A DNA stretch of 64,000 nt from Acidobacteriota bacterium (GTDB lineage Bacteria; Acidobacteriota; Terriglobia; UBA7540), in assembly GCA_004298155.1 (NCBI GenBank), contig SCRD01000019.1, positions 1 through 64,000 of the forward strand, written 5' to 3'. The notes below the pieces were generated by a model. It saw only the letters and a program-made list of their open reading frames with translations, was not told the DNA's origin and ran no database searches. The first letter of the stretch is position 1. Each line of letters starts with the position of its first letter. A program made the position numbers and the translations under genes. Positions 36,674 to 45,080 of this stretch are shown in pieces.

Positions 36674-36820
36674 ATGGACCCGAAAACCGACACCATTGAA
36701 ACCAGGGTTTATCGCCGCGGACGGAACCGTGATGTTCTCTGCCGCTTGACCTATCACATCACACCTTATCGCGAAGGCCTGGTACGCTGGTTCCTGGTCG
36801 CCATCGAGGAACTGGAATAG
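36674..36820 (+). CDS. Small hypothetical protein (48 residues)
   Basis: ATG 36674 has AGAGG five bases upstream. The product is basic and then hydrophobic/aromatic (MDPKTDTIETRVYRRG ... YREGLVRWFLVAIEELE). It is soluble by composition, and no family was recognised. It has its own candidate promoter and structured leader. It could be a chance frame, but start, ribosome site and upstream signals agree. Confidence 0.5.
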   Translation: MDPKTDTIETRVYRRGRNRDVLCRLTYHITPYREGLVRWFLVAIEELE

Positions 36821-36883
36821 GTGGGCATCTGTAACCGCCCGGCTTTTCCCGCAGCGATGCTCCATCTGATCATAGCGGTTCAT

Positions 36884-37894
36884 TCACTCCTGCGTCGGGT
36901 TTACTCGCAGTACCGCTGAGCCGCGGATCGCGTCGTTTTTCAGATGGTCAAGGGCGCGGTTCGCGTCTCTCAGCGGAAAAACTTCTACTTGAGTCCTGAT
37001 GGGAATTTCGGCGGCGATGCGCAGAAAATCTTCGCCGTCCTGCCGCGTGTTGTTGGCTACACTTCGGACCACTCTCTCGTGGTAAAGCAATTCGTAATCA
37101 ATGGGTGGCGTGGGGCTCATGTGGATCCCCGCCAGCACCACCGTCCCGCCCTTTCTCAAAGCTTTGAGGGCCACGGGAATAATCTCTCCAGCCGGGGCAA
37201 AAACGATCGCGGCGTCCATCTTCACTGGTGGCTCGGCAAGCGCTCCGCCTGCCCATTCGGCGCCCAGCTCCATCGCCAGTTTCTGGTGCTCCCCGTTGCG
37301 CGTGGCAGCATATACCTTTACGCCCCAGTGGCGCGCCACCTGGATGGCGACGTGCGCGGCCGACCCAAACCCGTAAAATCCCAGCCTGCCTCCGCGCCCG
37401 ATCCCTGAAAGCCGCAGCGAACGGAAGCCTATGATGCCCGCGCACAGCAGCGGCGCGGCTTGCTCGTCGGGAAAGCCTTCTGGAATCGGGTAGGTGAACT
37501 GCTCGGCTGCCAGCGCGTATTCAGCGTAACCGCCATCGACGGTGTAGCCTGTAAATTTCGCGTTATCGCACAAATTTTCTTTGCCGGCGCGGCAATACTC
37601 ACACGTGCCGTCAGTCTGATGCAGCCAGGCAATGCCCACGCGATCGCCCGGCTTGAACCGCCTCACTCGTTCGCCGGCTTTCTTTACGATGCCCACCACC
37701 TGGTGGCCTGGAATCACCGGCATTTTCCGCTGCAGCAGCTCGCCTTCAATCACATGCAGGTCAGTGCGGCAAACCCCGCAGGCGGAGACCTGCACCAGCA
37801 GTTCATCACCTACGGGCTCGGGCATGGCCACATCGGTCAGCGCCAGCGGGTGGGTTTCAATTTTCCCCGTTGAATTGAGCACGCACGCCTTCAT
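36884..37894 (-). CDS. Zinc-dependent alcohol dehydrogenase family protein (MDR)
   Basis: A 336-residue medium-chain dehydrogenase. Catalytic zinc residues are in [10 protein letters not shown] and GHQVVG, the structural-zinc loop is [14 protein letters not shown], and the cofactor fold is [19 protein letters not shown]. The loop shows three of the four usual cysteines, the first position being a non-Cys residue. It matches the AdhA-like group more than classical ADH. It would oxidise an alcohol or reduce an aldehyde with NAD(P). Substrate unknown. Confidence 0.87.
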   Translation of the reverse strand: MKACVLNSTGKIETHPLALTDVAMPEPVGDELLVQVSACGVCRTDLHVIEGELLQRKMPVIPGHQVVGIVKKAGERVRRFKPGDRVGIAWLHQTDGTCEYCRAGKENLCDNAKFTGYTVDGGYAEYALAAEQFTYPIPEGFPDEQAAPLLCAGIIGFRSLRLSGIGRGGRLGFYGFGSAAHVAIQVARHWGVKVYAATRNGEHQKLAMELGAEWAGGALAEPPVKMDAAIVFAPAGEIIPVALKALRKGGTVVLAGIHMSPTPPIDYELLYHERVVRSVANNTRQDGEDFLRIAAEIPIRTQVEVFPLRDANRALDHLKNDAIRGSAVLRVNPTQE

Positions 37895-37992
37895 CTTGCC
37901 TCCTCTGCAACCAGTTTATCGCGGATGGGTGCAAGTGGAGGTACAATTCCGGCGCGCAAAATCCTCGCTCTGCGTTGATCCGGGGAAAGGCC

Positions 37993-38601
37993 TCAGCGGC
38001 TGGCCGTGTGCCCGAGAGCATCCACCGGCAGGAGGTTGGTTTTGAGCCTCAGCTTCTGGTGGGGAACCAGAGTTACTTGCGTATCAAACGTCTGGTAGCC
38101 GGGCAGCGAGACTTTGATTTCGTGTTTTCCAGGCGTCAGCAGCATTCCCTGGCCGAGCCCATTGAACTGGTCAATGTGTCCCACAAACTGCTGGTCCACA
38201 AACACCGCGGCGCGTTCCGGCCGTCCGGAGATTTTTACCTCGGCTGTCTGGATCCCGTAGCGGGCGGTGAGGTCCTTCTGCATCGCAACCGCGACGATCT
38301 GTTTTTGGCCTGGCAACACGTCGACTTCCCGCGTAATCGTCTGGTAGCCGGACTGGCGGACTTCGATCTGATGTTTCCCCGGAAGGAGCAGGATTTTCTT
38401 TGATCCTTTCAGCTCTTTCAGGTAGCCGATATACTGGCCGTCAACCCACACGCCGGAACTCTTGGCCGCCTTGTTCGCAGCGTCAAATTGGATTTGCCCC
38501 AACACCTGGTTCTTTGCCTGAAGTCGCCCGCCAGAAAACAGCGGGGCAAGGAGCAGCAGGCAAGGGAGCAAAGCTTTAACCTGTTTTGTTGAAAGCTTCA
38601 C
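37993..38601 (-). CDS. Secreted protein with two PEGA domains
   Basis: A 202-residue protein. A signal peptide (ALLPCLLLLAPLFSGGRLQA) is followed by two PEGA-type beta repeats: VWVDGQYIGYLKELKG...LLPGKHQIEVRQSGYQ and VFVDQQFVGHIDQFNG...LTPGKHEIKVSLPGYQ. PEGA domains occur in surface proteins and in the outer parts of kinases. It probably acts in the periplasm as a binding module. Monocistronic. Confidence 0.82.
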   Translation of the reverse strand: MKLSTKQVKALLPCLLLLAPLFSGGRLQAKNQVLGQIQFDAANKAAKSSGVWVDGQYIGYLKELKGSKKILLLPGKHQIEVRQSGYQTITREVDVLPGQKQIVAVAMQKDLTARYGIQTAEVKISGRPERAAVFVDQQFVGHIDQFNGLGQGMLLTPGKHEIKVSLPGYQTFDTQVTLVPHQKLRLKTNLLPVDALGHTASR

Positions 38602-39204
38602 AGTTCTCCTCCTTTGGATCGATTAACCCGTCTACTACCCGTTTTGCACGAGGCCAGCCAATGTTGAATGTCAATGTAAGCCATTGAAACGAATATAGAT
38701 GCGAGGATATGATTAATATTCTCTGAGGTAAGTTTTACTGGATGCTGAGCGAAATTTCCCTTGAACGGCCGACGACGTCAACAATAACAATCTGCCGCCT
38801 GCCACCAGCCGCCTCCGAACCGCCGCCGCTCAAAACGCTTTCCAGTCAGGGGCTCCACATATCGAGAGGATGCATGAAGACTTCTGCGCGCAAAAATTTG
38901 CGTGGGCTCGAGCTCCTACGGGCCTTTATGGCCTGAACGATGAAGTCAGACTCTCGCGGTTCGGCAAGCTAAGTCATCGCAAACGAAGGCGCTACCCGTC
39001 CTTCTGCGCATGCCTAACCTCGATTCCGCGTTCACTTGAACGTGGGACGAATTGGAACTTGAAGTGCCTAATGCGTCATTGCTATTATCCTCAAGAGACC
39101 CTGAGCGGGGTAAGACACCCAGGAAATGCACAGTCAACCCTGCCTGGACCTGAGTTGCCCATTTCCGGAAGGGATTCAGGCCCGGTAACGCTGGAGAGCA
39201 CCTG
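38602..39204. other. Intergenic, no gene recognised
   Basis: About 600 bases between two divergent genes. Frames of up to 111 codons occur but lack a ribosome site and look unlike protein. The part near 38690-38740 is AT-rich and could hold promoters, with no clear match to consensus. Confidence 0.4.
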
Positions 39205-40074
39205 ATGGCGAGTAGTTTTATTAACAATAACCTGCACCAGGCGAAATCTGACCAATCCCAGCCTTCAGTGGACGCCTTTTTCCGCGCTCGCTCAGGTTAT
39301 TGGCGCGATGTCTATCAAGAGGACAACAATAGTTTCCTTCCTTCTTACTTTCGTGAGCGCCGGTCTTTAGTGCTTGCGTTGATTGACCGGCTCGGACTGC
39401 CTGAACGGGCTAACATCCTGGAGGTTGGCTGTGGGGCCGGGCTCACTGCAATCGCAATGGCGAAACGCGGATATGCCGTTGATGCCGTCGATACGGTGGA
39501 GGCTATGCTTGACCTCACGCGCCAGGCTGCACGGGATGCCGGGGTTGATGGCCTGGTTAAAACAATCCTGGGCAGCGTCATTGAGACAAACCTCCCGCCA
39601 CAACGCTTCGAGCTGGCCGCGGCCGCAGGTGTTTTGCCCTGGCTTGACCACCCCGCGGAAGCATTGCGGGAGATAAACCGGGTCCTTAAGCCTAGCGGCC
39701 ATGTGGTCCTGACCGCAGCCAACCGATGGTGCCTCAATCGAATGACCGATCCAGTGCGTTTACCGGGTCTGAGAGAGGCCCGGCAGAAGGTAGAGGACGC
39801 GCTGAAAAAGCGCAATCTTTTAACTCTCTCGCAGCCCCGTTTTCACGAACATTCGATAAGGCAGATTGATGAACTTCTCCTGCGAACTGGCTTTCGGAAA
39901 GTGCATGGCATGACCATTGGATTCGGCCCCTTCACATTTTTTAACCAAAGGCTCCTATCGGACCGTCTCGGCATTAAGGTGCATCGTAGACTCCAGGCGC
40001 TTGCAGACAGGCAATTCCCGGGGCTCCGATCAGGTGGCATCGAGTACGTTGTTGTGGCGGCAAAGCCAGCCTGA
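39205..40074 (+). CDS. Class I SAM-dependent methyltransferase
   Basis: A 289-residue enzyme. SAM motif I is ILEVGCGAGLTAIAMAKRGY, the acidic motif II is DAVDTVEAMLDL, and a motif IV-like stretch AAAAGVLPWLDHPAEALREI and post-motif LKPSGHVVLTAANRWCL follow, as in Methyltransf_11/25. The long C-terminal part carries a helical lid. Substrate cannot be assigned; small molecules or ubiquinone-like lipids fit the fold. It starts with GGAGAG upstream. Confidence 0.85.
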   Translation: MASSFINNNLHQAKSDQSQPSVDAFFRARSGYWRDVYQEDNNSFLPSYFRERRSLVLALIDRLGLPERANILEVGCGAGLTAIAMAKRGYAVDAVDTVEAMLDLTRQAARDAGVDGLVKTILGSVIETNLPPQRFELAAAAGVLPWLDHPAEALREINRVLKPSGHVVLTAANRWCLNRMTDPVRLPGLREARQKVEDALKKRNLLTLSQPRFHEHSIRQIDELLLRTGFRKVHGMTIGFGPFTFFNQRLLSDRLGIKVHRRLQALADRQFPGLRSGGIEYVVVAAKPA

Positions 40075-40285
40075 TTTCAAGATACCGGATCACTCCCCTC
40101 TAAAGCGGGCGGCGGGTTCAAGCAAAAAAATCCTTTAGCATGAATGGCGGAGCGTTTTCCAGGGCCGCGCAGGATGCTCTCGGCGTAAGCCAAACGATGC
40201 GCGGCTTGGGGAGTGTGTCATCCGACGATTGCAGCGAGAACATGAGCGGCGGCGCACGGTGCCTACCGGGCACCGCAGCCGCTCG
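40075..40285. other. Intergenic between convergent genes with GC-rich hairpin
   Basis: A hairpin GGTGCC/GGCACC with loop TACCG at 40258-40274 lies between the methyltransferase and PDZ gene ends. It lacks a T tract, so terminator function is uncertain. Confidence 0.35.
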
Positions 40286-41635
40286 CTACCCAGGGCAACT
40301 TTCTGCGGCAGGCCCGTGTTTGGTCATCTTCCTTCCAATCCCCGCCAGTTCTTCTGCATGTGTGGCAGGAGTAATCTTGAAGCTTAGTTGCTTGCCCAGG
40401 CGTTTGATATGCAGGTCAATCGGGGCCCGGTCCGCTGGCAAAAGGAGAGCGCTGATCTTCGCGCGGGTGAGTTGCCTGGATGGGGAGTTGTTGATACTGA
40501 GTATCAAATCACCTGGATGCAGGCCGGCATCAAAAGCGGGTGACGGATAGTCCACACGACTCACCATAGCCCTACCATTGGTGGCATCGAAGAAAACATG
40601 CGCACCGACGAAAAACGAGTGGTTGTCCTGCCTGCCTGCGTAAAAAGGAAGGTAGCTCGTGGGGTTAGATTGCTCCAACTCCTCTGAAGTTTCAGGCATC
40701 ACCTTAACTGTCGTAACTGAGTCACCGCGTTTCACCTTGAGGGTAATTATGGATGGCGCATCCGTCTTTCTGAACAGCGATCTGAATTCGTTTACTCCCA
40801 GGCCGGAAAGAGCATCACCGTTGATTTCGAGCACCTGATCTCCTGGTAGCAGCCCCGCGTGGTAGGCAGGAGAATTGGGTAAAACAATTGAAATAAGCGC
40901 CTGTTCAGGATCCTTTAATGCCATTAGGTAAGCTCCGATCGAATACCTGAAGCCCCCGATCCCAACATTCATGACTGGTGTTCGCGGCCCCATTCCTGAC
41001 CACAGTTGGCGAAGTTCGCGAATTGCGCTCTTAGGAGTCGGTGTTGGTACTGGTTCGAAACCTTCCACCACCTTGTAACCGTAGTGACGGGCAAGGCGCT
41101 TTTCATAAGCCTCCAGGGCCCTGATTTGGTTGTTGCTTTCGTCTTCGGGGACCATCATCAACTGCGAACCAAAACCTACGAATTTCGTGTACCTCTGTTT
41201 GCTGAGACTAATGAGTGCGGTTTCTTTTGCGCGGTCAAGCCTGACCTGCTTTTTTTCCTTTGCCCGCTGAACGGTGAGAGTCACGGGGCCGGGTGAGGTG
41301 GATACCATTTGTTTCAGAATCTGGTCGTTATCGAGCGTGGAGGCCGAAATTCCGTTGAATCCCACAATAATATCGCCGGCGCAGATGCCGCCTTTTTCGG
41401 CCGGCCCCCCCGGCCAGGTGGTATAGACAGCGAAGCCTTTTTTGCTGATTGCGCTCCCGATGACGCCTGGTACGTAAGGATTGCAAGCTCCAAAATAGCT
41501 GGGAGCGACACAGGACTCGAAGGTCTTCGCTTTGGCGGCCGCAACAGCTAACATCGGGAACAAAAATATGAGCAAAAAAGCGATCAATTTTGTTGGGCTG
41601 AAACCGTTTGAAATACCATTAATCGCATGGAGCAT
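40286..41635 (-). CDS. Secreted protein with PDZ domains
   Basis: A 449-residue protein with a signal peptide (LIAFLLIFLFPMLAVAAA). PDZ-like modules are seen at about 45-115 (GFAVYTTWPGGPAEKGGICAGDIIVGFNG), 230-300 (VLPNSPAYHAGLLPGDQVLEINGDAL) and 350-420 (VDYPSPAFDAGLHPGDLILSINN). No trypsin triad is present, so it is not a DegP-type protease. It probably acts as a periplasmic scaffold or substrate-binding factor. The gene is isolated on the minus strand, convergent with the methyltransferase. Confidence 0.85.
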   Translation of the reverse strand: MLHAINGISNGFSPTKLIAFLLIFLFPMLAVAAAKAKTFESCVAPSYFGACNPYVPGVIGSAISKKGFAVYTTWPGGPAEKGGICAGDIIVGFNGISASTLDNDQILKQMVSTSPGPVTLTVQRAKEKKQVRLDRAKETALISLSKQRYTKFVGFGSQLMMVPEDESNNQIRALEAYEKRLARHYGYKVVEGFEPVPTPTPKSAIRELRQLWSGMGPRTPVMNVGIGGFRYSIGAYLMALKDPEQALISIVLPNSPAYHAGLLPGDQVLEINGDALSGLGVNEFRSLFRKTDAPSIITLKVKRGDSVTTVKVMPETSEELEQSNPTSYLPFYAGRQDNHSFFVGAHVFFDATNGRAMVSRVDYPSPAFDAGLHPGDLILSINNSPSRQLTRAKISALLLPADRAPIDLHIKRLGKQLSFKITPATHAEELAGIGRKMTKHGPAAESCPG

Positions 41636-41997
41636 GATATCTCCTCCTTATCCTAAGGCGAAACAAAGCACCGCCTACGGTTTTTTTGCGCGACGATTCT
41701 ATCGCAAATGCAGGTCTGGCTCAATCCGGCCCGTGGTGGAATTTGCTTGACACACCTACGCTACCGTGCTAGCCTTCCAGCTGGTGTAAAGGGCCGGCAT
41801 TGAGAGCTGGTTTCTACGTTCTCAGAATTCTGCGAATGAATGAATGCGGTGTGGGAGGGGCACAGCCGTGGAATATCTTCCGCGCCAAATTGCCGATAGC
41901 AGAGAGGCCCGCAACCTGTGCTGATGTCATCGGGAATAACCAGTCTTGGTGGACTCATTATGTTGTCATAAGCTATTGAAAAGATGGGTCAAAGAGT
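41636..41997. other. Intergenic, no gene recognised
   Basis: About 360 bases between the PDZ gene start and the repeat array. A 65-codon minus-strand frame exists but has no support. Confidence 0.4.
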
Positions 41998-42255
41998 TTG
42001 GCACTAAAATTGTGTGGGACAGAAAACGCGTTTTTTAAAAAACGAACCGAAGAAGTTGTTGAAAACAAAGGATCGCAGCTAAAAAACGAACCGGAACGAA
42101 TCGGAAAACGAAGCGGAGAAGTTGTTGAAAACACGTTCCAGCTGGAAAAACGAACCGGAAACGAACCTGCCGATCTTGCTGAAAATGAAGAGCCGCGAAA
42201 TAGCGAACCGGAGAGAATCCTGACAGCCTTTAGAACCCTTTCATGCCGCCTCTGA
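41998..42255 (+). repeat. EVVEN/KNEP repeat array, copy B
   Basis: Homologous to the array at 11628-11885 and in the opposite orientation. GAAGTTGTTGAAAACA occurs at 42052-42067 and 42118-42133, with a degenerate copy at 42172-42187. It alternates with AAAAACGAACCGGAA-type strings. A perfect 16-base palindrome CGTTTTTTAAAAAACG lies at 42029-42044. The two arrays align without gaps over about 55 codons. Most differences would change the amino acid, which argues against a conserved protein. Confidence 0.7.
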
Positions 42256-42366
42256 GAAGCTGGAAGACCCCCCGCCGGCCTCGCCCTGGCACATCTGCTG
42301 CTCCTGATATAATGGCTGCAGAAATTGACTCACCCAACACGCTTTTGCGCTCGCGGAGAAACGCCC

Positions 42367-43815
42367 TTGCGGCTTGAGAAACACCATCTCGAAAAGCTCG
42401 ACCGCTACCGCTGGCTGGTCCCGCGCGGAGCCAAGGCTGGCATGCTGACCGACGCTCTGATCTATGCAGACGAACATCTGCTGGAAGACCTGCTGAAAGA
42501 CCTGTCGCTTGAGCAGGCCATAAACGTCGCGATGCTGCCCGGCATTGTGGGCCGGTCGCTCGCCATGCCTGACATCCATCAGGGCTACGGATTTCCAATT
42601 GGCGGCGTGGCAGCCACCGACCCCAATGAAGGTGGCGTGGTGTCGCCGGGCGGCGTGGGCTTTGACATCAACTGCGGCGTGCGCCTGCTGGCCAGCACGC
42701 TTACGATAGAGGATGTGCGGCCGAAAATCCGCGAGCTGGTGAATCAGCTTTTCCGCGATATTCCTTCGGGCGCGGGCCGCAAAGGTTCCGTCCAGCTTTC
42801 TTATCAGGACCTGGAGCGAGTGATGGTGGAGGGAGCCGGCTGGATGGCCCGGAACGGATACGGAGAGCCCGCCGATCTGGAACACTGCGAGGAGAACGGA
42901 GCCATCGATGGCGCCGATCCTGCGGCCGTGGGTGACAGGCCCCGACAGCGCGGCCTTGCGCAGGTGGGCACGCTCGGGTCCGGCAATCACTTCCTGGAAG
43001 TGCAATACGTGGAGCGCGTCTTTGAGCCGGAAATCGCCCAGCGGTTAGGACTTTATGAAAATGAGGTCGTGGTGCTGGTCCACTCCGGCTCGCGCGGCTT
43101 CGGACACCAGGTCTGTACGGATTACTTGCGTGACATGGACGCGGCCATGCGCCGCTATAAGCTCGCACTGCCGGACCGCCAGCTTGCCTGCGTGCCTGTC
43201 ACTTCGTCCGAGGGCCAGGCGTATCTGGGGGCCATGCGCGCCGCGGCCAACTTTGCCTGGGCCAACCGCCAGGGCATTACGCATTTCACCCGCGAAGCCT
43301 TCAGGCGCATCTTCGGGCAAAAGGAAATGCTGCGCGTGGTCTATGACGTCTGCCACAACATTGCCAAGCTGGAACGGCATCGCGTGAATGGGCGCGACCG
43401 CCAGGTGCTGGTGCATCGCAAGGGAGCGACGCGCGCGTTCCCGGCGGGCCGGCCGGAAGTTCCCGCAGCCTACAAGGACATCGGCCAGCCGGTGCTGATT
43501 CCGGGCTCGATGGGCACGGCATCGTACGTTCTGGTGGGAGCGAAAGGCTCGCTCGAAGAAACTTTTGGGACCACCTGCCACGGCGCCGGGCGCCTGATGA
43601 GCCGCACCGCCGCCAAAAAATCTTCCTACGCCGCGAATGCCAGGCAGCGCCTGGAAGAGCAGGGAATTATTGTGCGCTCGGAAACGCGCGACGGCATCTC
43701 AGAGGAAATTCCGGAAGCCTATAAAGACGTGGACGCCGTCATCAACGTGGTCCACAACGCCGGGCTCTCCAAACGCGTCGCACGCCTGAAACCGATGGGG
43801 GTGATCAAAGGGTGA
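42367..43815 (+). CDS. rtcB: RNA-splicing ligase RtcB
   Basis: About 482 residues. Motifs DIHQGYGFPIGG, GGVGFDINCGVRL (metal-binding Asp/Cys), GTLGSGNHFLEV, VHSGSRGFGHQV, and the guanylated-histidine region TCHGAGRLMSR are all intact. RtcB joins 2',3'-cyclic phosphate or 3'-phosphate ends to 5'-OH ends with GTP and Mn. TTG 42367 (GGAG nine bases upstream; reads LRLEKHHLEKLDRYRW) fits the family N-terminus better than a TTG at 42325. It lacks an adjacent archease or RtcA gene. Confidence 0.96.
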   Translation: MRLEKHHLEKLDRYRWLVPRGAKAGMLTDALIYADEHLLEDLLKDLSLEQAINVAMLPGIVGRSLAMPDIHQGYGFPIGGVAATDPNEGGVVSPGGVGFDINCGVRLLASTLTIEDVRPKIRELVNQLFRDIPSGAGRKGSVQLSYQDLERVMVEGAGWMARNGYGEPADLEHCEENGAIDGADPAAVGDRPRQRGLAQVGTLGSGNHFLEVQYVERVFEPEIAQRLGLYENEVVVLVHSGSRGFGHQVCTDYLRDMDAAMRRYKLALPDRQLACVPVTSSEGQAYLGAMRAAANFAWANRQGITHFTREAFRRIFGQKEMLRVVYDVCHNIAKLERHRVNGRDRQVLVHRKGATRAFPAGRPEVPAAYKDIGQPVLIPGSMGTASYVLVGAKGSLEETFGTTCHGAGRLMSRTAAKKSSYAANARQRLEEQGIIVRSETRDGISEEIPEAYKDVDAVINVVHNAGLSKRVARLKPMGVIKG

Positions 43816-43918
43816 TGGTTTTTGCAGGCTCTCGATCCAGGGCTATGCGGACGCCGCGGGACTGAACCTTTTGCCTAGGAGTGAATACGTTTGGAGGGTG
43901 CGAGAATCGCAGCAATGT

Positions 43919-44188
43919 TCATTCGAACGAGCGCAGGATGGCATCTCGTTCGACGCCCTTATGGCGCGCCACCAGCCGCAAAATCGTGCTCAGCGTGCCG
44001 ATACGAAGTTGGCGGTGGGCCGGAACGACGATGCGTTGATGAGATGGCTCGGCGGTTTCAAGAACGATGTGGCTGCCTTCCTGGTGGACGACGTGGTAGC
44101 CCCAGCTACGGCTAAGCGCCTTGACCAATGCTTCGCCGCTCAGGTCGCGTGGGTTTTCACGATTAGGCGAGAACCTCGTCCCGGACAT
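43919..44188 (-). CDS. hicA: HicA-like mRNA interferase toxin
   Basis: An 89-residue protein. The HicA double-stranded RNA-binding fold is seen as LSGEALVKALSRSWGYHVVHQ, the catalytic histidine in QEGSHIVLET, and VPAHRQLRIGTLSTILR. Family members are often about 60 residues, so the first 15-20 residues may be extra. It lies downstream of, and overlaps by 26 bases, a HicB-like gene. The antitoxin-first order is the reverse of the common hicA-hicB order. Confidence 0.75.
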   Translation of the reverse strand: MSGTRFSPNRENPRDLSGEALVKALSRSWGYHVVHQEGSHIVLETAEPSHQRIVVPAHRQLRIGTLSTILRLVARHKGVERDAILRSFE

Positions 44189-44369
44189 GATGGAGGCGGA
44201 TTCGGGCGGGCTGGGCAGGTTGGTCGAAATAAAAGGCGGTCACTGCTTCCTTGACGTTCCTGCGAAGTGTGTCCCAGTCATCGGCTTGCGTGACGATACT
44301 TTCGGTCAGGCACTCGGCCACAAAGCCGCCGTCGCCCTCCTGGGTCACTTCAAACACTAGCTCGTCCAT
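44163..44369 (-). CDS. hicB: HicB-like antitoxin
   Basis: A 68-residue protein with the partial RNase H-like fold of HicB: FEVTQEGDGGFVAECL and ADDWDTLRRNVKEAVTAFYF. No DNA-binding helix-turn-helix or ribbon domain follows, so it would be a short HicB form. ATG 44369 (MDELVFEV) is preferred. It is coupled to the toxin-like gene by a 26-base overlap. A single-domain HicB relative outside a TA role cannot be excluded. Confidence 0.68.
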   Translation of the reverse strand: MDELVFEVTQEGDGGFVAECLTESIVTQADDWDTLRRNVKEAVTAFYFDQPAQPARIRLHHVRDEVLA

Positions 44370-44437
44370 GCAGATCAGATTACCGCGTTGGTGCTTTGAT
44401 GGCAAGGTTGCAGAAATGGGTGGCGGATCCAGAGGCA

Positions 44438-44472
44438 GAGAACACCGGCCGCAGGGTTCGACCGGTGTTCTC
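44438..44472. terminator. Perfect hairpin downstream of bacterioferritin gene
   Basis: An 11-base stem GAGAACACCGG/CCGGTGTTCTC with a 13-base loop, about 45 bases past the stop of the ferritin gene. On the gene's own strand no T tract follows; on the plus strand ATTTGATTTTT does. It may be a 3' processing or protection hairpin. Confidence 0.5.
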
Positions 44473-44517
44473 GTTCATTTGATTTTTCTGGAATGCACGG
44501 CGGCAGACGGCGGACGA

Positions 44518-44988
44518 TCAGCCGTGCAATTGCTGGGCGAGGTAGTTTTGCAGGCCCAATTGTTCGATCAAGTCGAGCTGGGCTTCGAGGAAATCAACGT
44601 GCTCTTCCTCGTCTTTAAGGAGAACCTCGAAGAGGTCGGCTGAGGTGTTATCGCCTTCCTTGCGGGCCAGGGCGACGTACTTGTTGTACTCCTCAACGGC
44701 TTCTCGTTCCAGGTTCAGGTCGTTCTGGAGCTGCTGCTGGACGTTTTTCCCGATCCTGAGTTTCGGGAAGTCATTCAGGTTGGGAAGCCCTTCCAGGAAA
44801 ATGATGCGTTCAATGAGGACCTCGGCGTGCTTCATTTCACCGATCGCCTGTTTTTTGATTTCGGCATAGAGCCGCTTGTATCCCCAGTTGCTCTGCATCT
44901 CACCGTGGAGAAAGTACTGGCTGATGGCCATCAACTCTTCGCTCAAAGCTTTTTGGAGAGCGTCGATAACAGATGCTTTTCCCTTCAT
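44518..44988 (-). CDS. bfr: Bacterioferritin
   Basis: A 156-residue iron-storage ferritin. With start 44988 the residues fall on canonical numbers: E18, Y25, E51, H54, E94, E127 and H130 for the diiron site, and M52 as haem ligand. This fixes the start. It forms a 24-subunit shell that oxidises and stores Fe(II). No Bfd gene is adjacent. The frame is open 17 codons further upstream, but that would break the numbering. Confidence 0.96.
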   Translation of the reverse strand: MKGKASVIDALQKALSEELMAISQYFLHGEMQSNWGYKRLYAEIKKQAIGEMKHAEVLIERIIFLEGLPNLNDFPKLRIGKNVQQQLQNDLNLEREAVEEYNKYVALARKEGDNTSADLFEVLLKDEEEHVDFLEAQLDLIEQLGLQNYLAQQLHG

Positions 44989-45080
44989 GTGGCATGTTCT
45001 CCTTTCACACCATAATCTATCAAGTTTTGGAGGGTACATCCAGAGGGTTTCGGCCGCCAGCGTTCAGCGCCGGGCTGCCG

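Noticed and set aside
38870-39205. 111-codon plus-strand frame before the methyltransferase
   Set aside because: No ribosome site, no recognisable protein pattern, and it ends at the methyltransferase start.
41761-41958. 65-codon minus-strand frame upstream of the PDZ gene
   Set aside because: No ribosome site or family; composition typical of chance frames in this GC range.
41998-42255. Calling the repeat array a CRISPR
   Set aside because: Unit spacing is uneven (66 and 54), only two to three units exist, no constant repeat separates unique spacers, and no cas gene is present.
44438-44472. Rho-independent terminator for bfr with certainty
   Set aside because: The hairpin is perfect but the T tract lies on the wrong strand for bfr; kept only as a hairpin of uncertain role.
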